64,000 nucleotides of DNA from Rubidibacter lacunae KORDI 51-2. Its GTDB lineage: Bacteria > Cyanobacteriota > Cyanobacteriia > Cyanobacteriales > Rubidibacteraceae. The notes beneath the pieces are model-generated. The model ran no database searches, was not told where the DNA came from, and saw only the letters and a program-made list of their open reading frames with translations. Below, one piece after another: positions 30,801 through 42,800 of this stretch. Position numbers and translations under genes: made by a program. Positions within the stretch are counted from its first letter, which is position 1, and each line of letters opens with the position of its first letter. The stretch covers positions 174,980 through 238,979 of the forward strand of contig NZ_ASSJ01000049.1 in NCBI RefSeq assembly GCF_000473895.1. The letters run 5' to 3'.

Positions 30801-33800
30801 GATCGCCCGCCGCAAACTCGTAATCGTCAAAGATACTGCCATCCGGTTGGAAACCGCGGAAGATGCTGAGGCGATCGCTCCGCAGGGCTGCCTGGACGTA
30901 ACCGTCCTCGCCTGGCGCAATGCCATCAACACGCCCGGTGTCGTCATCGACGAGTACGACGCCGAATTCGCTTTTGGCACGCGCTGCCACCAACAACTCA
31001 AAGGCAAGCGTAGCCGACGTGCCGGGTTCCCCGACAACGGCAAATACGCCCCCTCCCAATGACGATAGCGGTGCACTGGGGTCATTTACGGTATCATCAG
31101 TGACCGCGCTCAGAAAGACGAGTTCGTAGTCGAACTGCACGCCCTCGGGGTTGGCAAACGTAAGCACCCGCTGTTCTGAGATCGCGCCCGGCTCGAGGCG
31201 ATCGCCCGTCGCCAACCCCACATCCAGGTAGGGCAGTCCCTCTGAGGTCAGTCCGTCGAAGTCGCGCACTTGCACCGACAGGTCGCTGAGATTCTGCACC
31301 ACCGCCAGCAGGCGATCGCCCACCTCGGAGGTGCCGTCATTGCGCGCGGCGAACTCAGCAGTCAGAATATCCGTAGCGTCGTTGAAGCTGGTGCGCCCAT
31401 ACTCGGTGGATAGACGGTCGCTGACATCGACGAGAGCGCCAAAGTCGATTGTCGAGTCTACCGCATTCGATGCAGGCGGACTGCCGACTTCCACCGGCGG
31501 TACGCTGTCGGGATCGGCAGTGAGGGTGATGTTGCCGATCCGGCGGACGATTGTGCCGAGGTCATCATCATTGTTGACCAGCTGGAACTGTAAGGTTGCC
31601 TGCGTACCGGGCGCGATACCGCTCAGGTTCAATTCAACCCGGCTGCGATCGCCTGCGCTACTAGGCGGGAAATAGCTTACTCCCGCTGCTGTAGCCGGCA
31701 GAACCCCCTCACTCCAATTGAAGAAACTCTGACGCTCGCGATCGTAGACGTGAACCAGCGAGTTCCCTTCGTCATCCAACAACGCCACTTCAAAGGAATC
31801 GTTGATACTTTTACCGTCCGTGAAGTCGAAATCGGGCTCGAACTCGAAGCTTAGTACCGACGACGCGATCGGTACGGTGAACTTATGGGTCAGTTCGGGA
31901 TTGAAGCGGGGTTCGGCATCGGCACTGGCTTCAGCCAGTGCGGCATCGGGAAAGGTTAAACGGGTGGTCCAGGCGAGGTCAAACCGGGCAACTACGTCGT
32001 TGAAGTCTCGGTCGCCCAGACGCCAGAGGTCTTCAATGTAGAGTTGCCCGCCCAGTCGGGCAATATGATCGACTCTGTCGGGGTTCGCCCCGACCGTACT
32101 GAAAAACACCAGCGGTCCTTTACCCTTACGATTTTTCGGGTTCTTCGCCAACACCTCAGCTGCCGTTGCGTCTTGCCCGAGATAGAAGTTGTAGTAGCTG
32201 TTCCCCGCCACTTCGAAGTTAACTTGCGTACCGGAGGCTACATCGGACGTGAAGGCGGGTTGCGCGCGCCGCAGCGCTGCCGCCGCATAGCCCGGCGCAT
32301 CTGGAGCGATGCCATCGATGCGACCGAGCGCATCATCGACCGGTATGAGACCGAGTTCGTTATCGTATGCTGCTCGACGGCTCTGGAAGGTCAGGGACAG
32401 CGTCACGCGGTCGTTTTCAGTACCAGGTGTTTTGAACACCGGCTGCTGCAACGGCAGCCAATTCGGAGCCGGGGGAGCCACATCCTCCGTACTCGTAACG
32501 ACCGCGACCACAAAGTCACCAAAATCGCGATCGTCCTTGGGATAGGCTGTCTCCCCGTTCAGCAGCAAGCGACCGTCCACGACCTCAACGCGAAAATGCT
32601 CGGTGCCATCCGGATTGGCAGCTGGTGTTGAGAAAAACACCATCGGGTGAGCTCTCCGTTGCTGCCAGACATTATCGGGATTTTTAGCAAGAACGGCGTT
32701 CGCACTTGCTTCCCGCGTCGTCAAGAAAACCAGGCGATCGCCCGCCGCAAACTCGTAATCGTCAAAGATACTGCCATCCGGTTGGAAACCGCGGAAGATG
32801 CTGAGGCGATCGCTCCGCAGGGCTGCCTGGACGTAACCGTCCTCGCCTGGCGCAATACCATCAACCCGCCCGGTGTCGTCATCGACGAGTACGACGCCAA
32901 ATTCGCTTTTGGCGCTCTTTCCCACCACCAACTCGAAGGCAAGCGGTACCGAAGTGCCGGGTTCCCCAGCAACGGCAAATACTCCCCCTCCCAATTCCGT
33001 TAGAGGTCCATTGGGGTCAGTATCGCTGATGAGCAAGACATCGTCGATGACCGCACGTGCGTCGCGCGCACCGAAGCCCAGTAAGTCGAAGTAGAGCGTT
33101 GCCAGAGTACCCGCAGCCACCCCCGTCAGGTCGATCTTCACCGTACGTGGCGTGTCGAGGGCGATCGTGTTACCGGAGGTGATTCCCGCGATCGTGATGG
33201 CATTGCTGAAGTAGGCCGTCCCGTCGTGCTGCAGGTTGAGCGTGGCGTCGGTCTGGTTCAGCTCGCTCACCGTACCAACCAGCGGCGCAAGGGTTTGGGT
33301 ATTGAGCAGCGCTACCTCAAAGGCGTCCGGGGGGGCGAGGTTGCTGGTGTTGAGGTCGGCAGAGACGAGAGTGAACTGCAGCGATCGCGCGTTTTCGGGA
33401 ACGAGGAAGGTATGCGTCAGGCTCGCCATATAGGGCGACTCCTCGCTCAGGACAGCCTCTTCCTCGAGCAGCGTGATGTCGCCGCGCGTTTCCCAGCCGT
33501 CGAAGCTTCCGAAATCGCCGTTGTTAATACCCAGTAGCGGACCTGCGGTCAGTGGCGCGGCAAACGCATCGAACAGCCGGCTGTTGGGATCTGCTGCCGC
33601 ACGAGCGGCTCGTACGATCCGTGCGTCCAACTCAGAAGGTAAGCGTCGCACTGACGGAAGCAGCGCCGGACTCATCAGGTCGTGCGCGAACTCGTTGAGG
33701 TTCAAGTGGTTGCCATCTGGGCTCAAGGTGGCGCTGACGTCTGGTGTCGTGAAGGTCGGCACGCCATCGACTGACTCGACGTTGGCGTCGTAACCGCTCC

Positions 33801-36800
33801 AGCCCGCAATGAACCCGCTCAGGTGACCCAGCTCGTGCAGCAGCACGGTGAGGAGGTCGTAGCGTCCGAAGGCGTCCGAACCAGCCGAGGCTCGGAAGGC
33901 AGTCATACCAGAGGATTGCACGAATTCGCTATGGTCGGAGGGCGTGGCGTCAACGAACCAGCCTAGACCGTTGGCGTCGATGTCGATCGCCAGAGTGCCA
34001 CCGTTGGGGCGTCCTTGTTCGTCGAACTTCGAAACCCGCGCTTCACCGAGGTAACCGGTCGGCAGATCTTCGACGACCAACTCGATATCAAAGGGCGTCT
34101 TCGGTTCGAGCAACGACTCCCACAACGCGATCGCTGCATCGTTGAGGTCGAGAACTGCAGATGGCTTTAACGACGAGGAATCTTGGGCGGTGTTGTCCGG
34201 CACCGACTGGAGGGAACCGGAGGTGTAGCGGTCTGCCTCTCCCGAGAGTGTATCGCTCGCTGTCTGTCCCGAGAACCGCGCCGCACTGCCGCGGTTGGCC
34301 GTCAGCGGCTCCCCTGTGGTCGATGGGCTGCGGTAGGTCACGACCTCGCCGCCGGCTGCTCCAGGCGAAGCTACAGCTAAGTTCAAGCGACCGCTGCGAT
34401 CGTACCCGTAGCGATCCGATTCGCCCGCCGCTAAGTTACGCGCGGCAATCAGACGACCCGCTGGGTCGTAGGTGTAGCTGAAAGTACGGCCGTCCGGGGC
34501 GATCGCCGCCGTCACGCGACCCTCGGCATCGCGTTCGAAGCGCACAGACTCCCCACTGGCTAGATCGACGATGCCGCTGTCGCTAAAGACCAAGCGCGTG
34601 CCGTCTGGGGACAGTTGCGCCTCCAGGCCGTCGGCCACGCTCAGCTGGTATTCCGTACCGTCCAGAGCGAGCAAGGTATACTCTGCCTCTCCGAATCGGC
34701 CGCTCGCCGGATTGTACGGACGCGCCGTTGCCAACTCGTAGAAGCGGCTGCCCGCTCGCTGCAGTAGCGCCGACGCCGAACGCAAGCGGTATTCCACACC
34801 TGCATCGGCAATCCAACCCGGCGTGTAGTAGGTCAACCCCGGCAGTTGCTGCCGTTCCGGTGCGAAGGTGAAACCTGCCCGACGGCCGTCCGGCAGCGTC
34901 AAATACAGGCGGCTGCCGAAGCGGAGCGGGGCGTAGACTCCGATGTCCTCGCTCCCCGTCAATGCCACATCCGTGACGATATCTGTATCGACGCCCGCCC
35001 AGCGCCAGCCCGGGCCGAAGCTGCCCGGGAGTCCGGCGCGTTCGGCCTCGTAAACACGGGTGAAGTCAACCTCAACGCCGCCCAGTTGCGTGCGGAAGTC
35101 GGTCTCAGCGAGCTCGAACTGACCGGGCTTATTGCCGCTGTTCACCTCGAAATCCACCGTAGTGCTGGCCGCGCGATCGCCGATATCCTCCGCACGCAAG
35201 CGCAGAGTATAAAAGCCATTGGGCAGTGCAGCCAAGTCGAAGTCGGTGAGGACCCCGTTCTCGACCGGGACGGTATCGCTGGCGATCGGGCGGAAGTCGT
35301 GGCTGCCGAAGTCCGCCAGCTCCAGCGTCCAGGTATCCAAGTTGCTGTCGGCGACAGTGCCGACGATGGGCGTAGCAGCGGCGATCGGCTCCAGCCCGAA
35401 GCCCGGTGCGAAGTCGACGATCGGTGCGGCATCATCAGTGGGATCGATGACCTGCAGCACTTCCGTGACGCGACCGACGCGACCGTCGAGGTCGGTGGCA
35501 ACGGCTTCGACAAGATACTGGCCCGGTGCGTCTGGGGTGTAGGTGGCGCGACCGTCGATTAGCGGCAGGTTTTGTCCGTTCGCGATCAGCTCGATGCGAT
35601 CGATATCGGCGAGGCTATCGGCGATCGCCCGGATGCTAACGGTCTGCTCCGGTTGAACGGGGAAACTCGGAGTCAGCACGATTTCCACCTCAGGCACTAG
35701 CGGCTGCAGTGTGGCGCTGAAGACGACCGACGTCGTGGTGCGATCGAGTCCGTCGGAGACGGTAAAGGCGACGGTGAAGTCGCCCACCTGTCCGGGACTT
35801 GGCACCCACTCGACTGCCCCTGTTGCCGGGTCGAGGGTCGCGCCGCTCGGCAGCCCGACCGACGAGTAGGTCAGGGTGGTGTTGAGGTCGGGGTCGCTGC
35901 CGTCGAGGACGAAACCAAGGGTCTCACCGATGACGACGGAGCGCGAGCTGACGTTCAGCTCGGGTTCGCGATTGACGTTAGCGACGCTGATAAAGACGTC
36001 GCGCTGCTCGCTGAGTCCGGCCGGATCGCGGACGGCAAAAGTCAGTGTATGGTCGCCTGCTTGCTCGTAGCCGGGGGTCCAGAGGAACTGCCCGGTGCGT
36101 GTATTAAAGGTCGCACCAATTGGGATCTCGGAAACAGCTTCAAAGACCAGCGGATCGGCATCGACATCGCCACCTGCAAGGGTAAATTGCAACAGGGTGT
36201 CTTCGCGTGTGGACTGCGGCGGCAGCGGAACCAAGACGGGGGCTTGATTGACATTGGTGACTGCGATCGTCACCGTCTCGTTGCTGGCACGATTGCCATC
36301 GGTAACGCCGAGGATAACGCTGTCGTAGCTGCCGGCCTGCAGGAAGCTCGGCGTCCAAGTCAGCACGCCGGTCCGGTCGTCGAGCTGGGCATTGGCCGGC
36401 AGATTGGTGGCGGTATAGGTCAGCGCGTCGCCATCGGGATCGCTGGCGGGGAGTTGGTAGGTCAACGTTTCGCCTTCGGTGGCGGCGATCGTCCCGATCG
36501 GCTCGAGCAGCGGCGCGGTGTTGTTGGCGCGGACGATGAGGGTGAGGCTCTGCGTGTCGCGAAGAACGTCGCTGGTGCCGTTACCGCTGTCGGTGACGGC
36601 GATCGCAATCGGGTAGCTGCCGATGTCGCTAGTAGTGGGCGTCCAGTCCAGCAGCGCGCGACCGTAGATGCCGCTCTCGGTTAGTGTGGCACCGGTCGGC
36701 AGTCCAGTAGCGTTGAAGGTGAGGTCGTCTTCGTCGCTGTCGCGGGCGCGGATTTCGAGCTGCAGCGGCTCGCCAACGACCGCTATGATATCGCCGAGGT

Positions 36801-39800
36801 AATCCAGTCGCGGCGGGTCGTTGGAGGCATCGACTGAAACGACGAAGGAGTATTCTGCGATTTGCACCGCACCGGGACCGTCGCCGTTGCCGTCATCGGC
36901 AGCCGTGACGGTAATGGTATAGTCGCCGCGATCGCTCCGACTCGGATCGACGGTGAAAGTGGCGGTACCGTCGCCGCTATCGGTAAACGTCGTGAAATCG
37001 GGAATCGGGAAGCCGGGGAGACCGCCCGCACTGAGGGTCACGGGGTCGTTGTCGGGATCGACGGCCTCGACGGTCAGGGTCAGCGCGTCGGCGCGAGTAA
37101 TGGTTTGGTTCCCAACTTCAGCGATCTGGGGCGGGCGATTGACGTTGGCAACGCGAATCTGAACGGTGCCAACGTCGCTGAGGGGCGTGCCCGTGCCGTT
37201 ACCATCGTCGGTTGCCGTGAAGGTGACGGCATACTCGCCCGCCGCATCGAAGTCCGGCGTCCAACTGAAGTAAAGCGTTTCGGGGTCGAACGTCGCACCG
37301 GTTGGAAGGCTGTCGGTCGCAACCGTTACGGTCGGATCGCTGCCTTCCAAGAGCGCCAGGTTGTCGTTCGTGGCGCGATCGGGCGGGACGAAACCGGGGT
37401 TGTCTGGGTCGAAGGCGAACGCGCGGAAGCGGACTGTCTGACCTTCCTGGATTTGCCAAGTCGTCAGCGCATCGAACTCTGGCGCGGCGTTGACATTAAG
37501 CACCTCGATCGCGACCGTTTGTTCGGTGGCGGACGCACCGTCAGTAACGCTGAAGGGAATTTCGTAAGTGCCGGCTTCGAAGAACTGGGGCGTCCACTCG
37601 AAGATACCCGTGCGCGGGTCGAGCTGACCGCCTGGCAGCAACTGACTGGAGTAGGTGAGCTCGTCCCCCTCGGGGTCGGACGCTTGCAGGCGCAGTCGCA
37701 CCAACTCGCCCTCGCGGACCGTGCGTGCGGGCAGCGGCAGTAGCTCGGGAGCTTGATTCGTCGGTGCAATGCGTAGCTTCGTAGAATTACTAGTTGTTTG
37801 CAAGCCGTCGCCGACCGTGAAGGTCACGTCGTAGATCCCCGCTGCCGTGAAGCCCGGCACCCAGGCGAGCACGCGCGTCTCGGGGTCGAAGCTTGCTCCC
37901 GGCGGCAGTCCATCTACCCAGACACTCAGCCGATCGCCATCGGGGTCGCTGACAGCAATGGGTAATTCCAGTAGCACGTCTTCGCGACCGCGAATTTCCT
38001 CCGGCAGGGGCGCGATCGCTGGTGCCCGGTTCCCGCCCTCAACCACCAGCGTGTAAGTTTGCTCGCCGCGTCCGCCGCGCGTATCGAAGGTGTAAATCGT
38101 CACCGCGCTCGTTGCCGGGCTGTCTGCCGTTGGCTCCCAGGTGACGAGTCCCGTGCTTGCATCCACGCTCAAGCCCTCGGGACCGTCGTAAAGCAGGTAA
38201 CTCAGTCCGATACCGTCGGGGTCGCTTGCCACCGCTTGATATGTGTAGTGCTCGCCTGCAGTCGCCTCGGTTGTCGGTTCCGACTCAAAGATCGGCGCGG
38301 CATTGGGGTAGGGCAGTGTGAAGATGCCTGGGTCGAAGTCCAGACGGAGTCCCTCGGGATTGTCGAAGGTGAGCGTGCGAGCGCCGACGCGCTCGCCCGG
38401 CGACAGGATGCCGTCGGGAAGCTCCTGACTGAGATCGAGTAGGTAGAGTTCGCGATCGCGGCCCGCCCCCTGCGGTGCGCCCGCGGTGTAGCCGCTGGGC
38501 TCCAACAGCAACCGCAGCGGCACGCGGATGTCGTACTCGACGATGTTGGTCAGCGAGACGTTGTAGGAAACCGTTTGCGTGGCGCGATCGCTACGCGGGT
38601 CGCTGAACTCCAGCTCGACCTGCGACAAGAAATCCGATAGCGCCGTAAAGGCGGCACCGTAATCTGCCGCCAGCGTAAAGCCCGAGCTGCTCCGGACGTC
38701 CGACTCGATCCGCAGCTCGTAGCGGTCCGGCGACAGCGCTCCGAACTCCAGCAACACCCTGTTGGCGTCCGCTTCGTAGTTCACCGACTGCGGGCGCAGG
38801 ATGCCGCTCGCCTCGCCCGCGAGCTGATAGTTGTCGGGGTTCAACACCGACGCCGGATCGCTTGCGTCGCCCGCGAACATGCTTTGGTCGAAGGTGACGG
38901 TCACGAGTTCGAACGGCAGCGCCACTTCCGCATCTGGGGCCGGAGTCGTGAAGGCGACCTCGGGGAGGCGAATCGGGGCGATCTCGTCGATTTGGTTTGA
39001 CTGGCTCAGCAAGATGCGCCCGTCCGGCGTCGTCTTGACGGTGTCGCCGCGGCTGCCGGTCTTTGCGATGGGTGCCACGCGGAGGGAGGCCAGCTCTACG
39101 GCGAGCAAGTCGCCGCCGTGACCCTTGGCATCGCAGTTGTTGGAGACGAACAGCAAACCCGCCAGCGCGGTCTCGGGCAAGCCGAAGGCCAGCGAATCTA
39201 CTGGCGACTCCAGGTCCAGCATCAACTGGGCGTCGCCGTCCTCCTCGAAGCGCACCACCTGCCCGCGCTCGGGCCACAGCGCTGCCCAGAGCTCGCCGTC
39301 AGGCGAAAACGTCAAATTCCCCACTCGCAGGTCGCTGAAGAGACTGAACGCGCCCGTTGAGGGGTCGAAGACTTCCACCCCCTCGCTCGAGGAGACGTAG
39401 ACGAGACCATCGGCGGCGATCACCAGGGATTGGGTAATGCCGTTGCCGAACTCGCCGAGAATCGCGCCGGTGTCGGGGTCGAGCTGCAGCAGCGGCCCGC
39501 CGCCCGTGGTCGCCCAGAGGCTGCCATCCGAGTCGAATTCCAGATCGAATACCGGATAGGGCAGCGTCGCGAAGGGCGCTTCCAGTTCGCCGCCCAGCTT
39601 GTCGATGCGATAGAGCGCGCCGCGGTTCTGCCCGCCGCTGGCAATAACCGAGCCGTCGTCGAGGACGGCGATCGCTAGGGGCGCGATCTCGGCATGGCTG
39701 CCGGGGATGCCGGTGGCAAAGGCTTGGGCAGTGAAGGGTGTGATAACTTGGGCGAACTCGGAGCGCGCGACGTCGGGCTGCGTCCCGGGGATTTGCTCCA

Positions 39801-42800
39801 GCAATTCGGGGAACAGCAGGTTAACGATCGGCGCGACGACCGCTGGCGGAGGCAGCAGTTGTGGAGCGCCGGTGCGTTCGACGGTCGGTAGATTGCCTAA
39901 GTTGACGGCCGAACCGTCGTCGGGCACGGCGCGGCTGACGTCGGGCGTCTCCTGGTTGCCGGCCGCGTCGGTGGCAACGGCCAGGAACTCGTAGCTGCGC
40001 CCGGCTTCTCCGGGGAAGATCGCGGCGGTCTCGGTCGTGCGCTGCTGCCAGATGGTGAAGTCGCCGCCGTCTTCGGCAACGTACACCGTGACGTGCTGTA
40101 CGCCCGAGCCGCCCTCATCGTCGATGGCGGTCCACGCCACCTCGAAGTCGCTGCCGCCAGGCACCAACGGCGTGACAGTCAGCGTCGTGGTAGGCGCGAC
40201 GGCATCGAGCACGTTGGTGACGACGCGCGTGTCGCTCGGTGCGGCAGTGTTGAAGATGACCCGCGCGGTGCTGTCGAGTTCGGCACCCGTCTCGGCTGCG
40301 GACGACGCTTCGATGTGGTAGGTCACGAAACCGATGCCCGCGCCATTAGCATCGTTCGGCGGCAGCAAGCCAAAGTCGGGGTTTTGGAACACCTCGCCGG
40401 TATCGGGATCGATCGCCTGCAGCAGCCAGGACGCCGTATTCGAGAGTGGATCGAGCCCGGCGCTGACCCGCAGGATGAAGCCGAGTTCGTCGACGAAATC
40501 GAAGTCGCTTTGGAGAACGCCGCGATCGCGTGGCATGCTGACCTGAATGTCCCCAAGGCGCAGGTCGCCGAGGGTGAACGTGCGCGGGTCGAGGTCGGGG
40601 TCGATTTCGCTGACGATGCGAATTTCGCTGACGGCAGTGCTGGCAGTCGACGCGTTCTCGAAGCGGATCGTATAGGGCAGGGGCGTCTCTGCCGGCACGA
40701 AATTGTCGGTGCCGTTGCCCACTGGACCGCTTAAAAAGACCCGCTCGCTCTCGCCGCCAGCGAGGTTGAGGAACTGGGCGAAGTTGGGCGGCGGCACCTC
40801 GACGTACGGTGGCAGGTCCACCTGTGCCTTACCGAAAGGCACGTATATGTTGAAGGCGAGGCTGTGGGTGGGTGCCGTCAGCCCGAGGTCGTAGGGGGCG
40901 AGGTCCGGGGCCGGCGAGATGCGCGGGTCGCCGAGGAAGGCGTTGGGGTCGATGAGGTTGGGGTCGTCTCCGTACCAGCGACGCAGCTGCTCGAAGAAGC
41001 CCAGCAGGTCGCCGTCGGTGAGGATCTGCTCGCCGCCAGCGCCCACCAGCAGACCGGTCGCCAAGGTCGCCATCAGGCTGAGCACCAATGGATTTTCCCG
41101 TACGGGCGGTGCTTCGTTCTCGGGGCGCAGCAGACCGGCGTCTTCCAACGCGGCGAGGTAGGAAGCGGTCCAGGTGTCGGCATCGGCGGCCAGGTTGACG
41201 AGGCTCGTGGAGGCAGTATCGTCGAGGAGGACGGCTTGGCGCAGGCGCTCGGCTTCGGCCGTTTGCTGCGCGACGAACTCGTCCCGGGTCAGCGCCGTTG
41301 CCGTCGCGAGCACGTGGAAAGCGAAGGCAATTTTCGGATCGTCCAGACCGCGTTTATCGAGCTTTTCGTCAAAGACATCGGGCTCGATCGCGAACAGCTG
41401 TGGGAAGCCCTGATAGGTCTGGAGGTTGAAGCTACGCCCTACGAATCCGCCCGTGGGGAGGTCGACGATGTAACCCGGTGCCAAGATCGTACCCGTGGTG
41501 TTGAGGTCCGAACGCAAGCTCGCCCAGGACACGTTGTTGCGGGCGTTTTCCGGCGCGCCGCGCAGGTTGGAGGTGAAGGTAACGTAGGGCAACTCCTCGA
41601 TGCCATCTTCTTCAAACGCTTGCTGGCGCGTTTCCTCGTCGAATAAGGTGTAGAGAAACTCGTTGACATCCAGCTCCGGGGCGCCGTACTGGAAGAAGAC
41701 GTAGGGCGTGTCGATGTTGGTCAAGCTTTGCACCGAGACGCCGTAGGTGCCCACTTCGCCCAGATCCAACACCCGCGGTCCGCCCACGCCCACGGTGACG
41801 TCCGGCTGAATCCAGCGCTCCACCAAATAGCGATAGGGAATAACGGCTTCCGCGTCTGGGTTCACCACCTTCACGTCGTATAAGCCGTGGGTTGCGTCCG
41901 TGAGATCGAAGATGCCGCGAATCCAGGTGCTGTCGAAGACTGCCCAATCCACCGGCTCGAATTCGGCGATGCCGGGACGCACCAGTTTGGGCACGGCATC
42001 GGGGTGGAACTGTGCGCCGAAGATATCGACCGTGACGTAGCGGCTGTCCCCGCCGCGATCGGTTTGCACGTCGGTAATCGCGAAGGGCAGCACGTCTACC
42101 AGCAGCGTCGTCGTCGTGTCGGGCGCGGGCTGCGCGAAGCCGCGCACCAAAATGTAGTAGGTGCCGGGTTCGGTCGTCGGCACCACGGCCGTTTGGTCGG
42201 CGGCGAGCTTGCCATCGTAGCTGGCGTCGAATTCCGTGCCGGTCGGGGGCAGTCCGAAGCGCACGAACACCTCGTTGGCAGCGTCGTCGTCGGACGAGTC
42301 GAGGGTCACTTCTAAGGTTTCGCCCAGCCCGACCTCAACTTGGAACAAGCGTACGTCGCCCGTGCTCAGTGCCAGGTCCACCGGTACGCCGAGCTGAATT
42401 TCCTCGACGGTGACGTTGAGGGTATCGGCTGAGGCGGTGCGGTTGTTGGCCTCGTTTTCGGCTTCGTGGACCTGGTTGAAGATGTCCGGACGCACGATCG
42501 CGCGATACGTCCCGGGGGCGACGGGCGGCAGCGTTGCCTCTAGCCTCAGCGTGTAGGACTCATTCGTGCCCAGCGGCGAACCCGTTCGCGTCGCGCGGCC
42601 TAGTAAGCGGTCTTCGATATCCCAAACGTTGTCTTCAGAGAGGTAGACGGCATCTTCCCAACTGCCGAGCGCCTCGAACTCGCTGTAGTTGGTAACGGTC
42701 CATTCAACGGAGAGTGAGTTGCCAACCTGCACCGAAACCGGGAGTTCGATGGTATCGACCTGCAAGTCGGCCGGCGGCGGCAGCTCCAGCAACAGCGGCT

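Noticed and set aside
29959..31062. Long plus-strand open frame of 367 codons
   Set aside because: It lies antisense to the DUF4114-type repeats of the giant gene, recurs in the duplicated copy at 32044 and has no domain of its own. GC-rich coding DNA often leaves such antisense frames.
36862..37743. Plus-strand frame of 293 codons
   Set aside because: It is antisense to the putative-Ig repeats, with a low-complexity Gly/Arg/Val translation and no motif.
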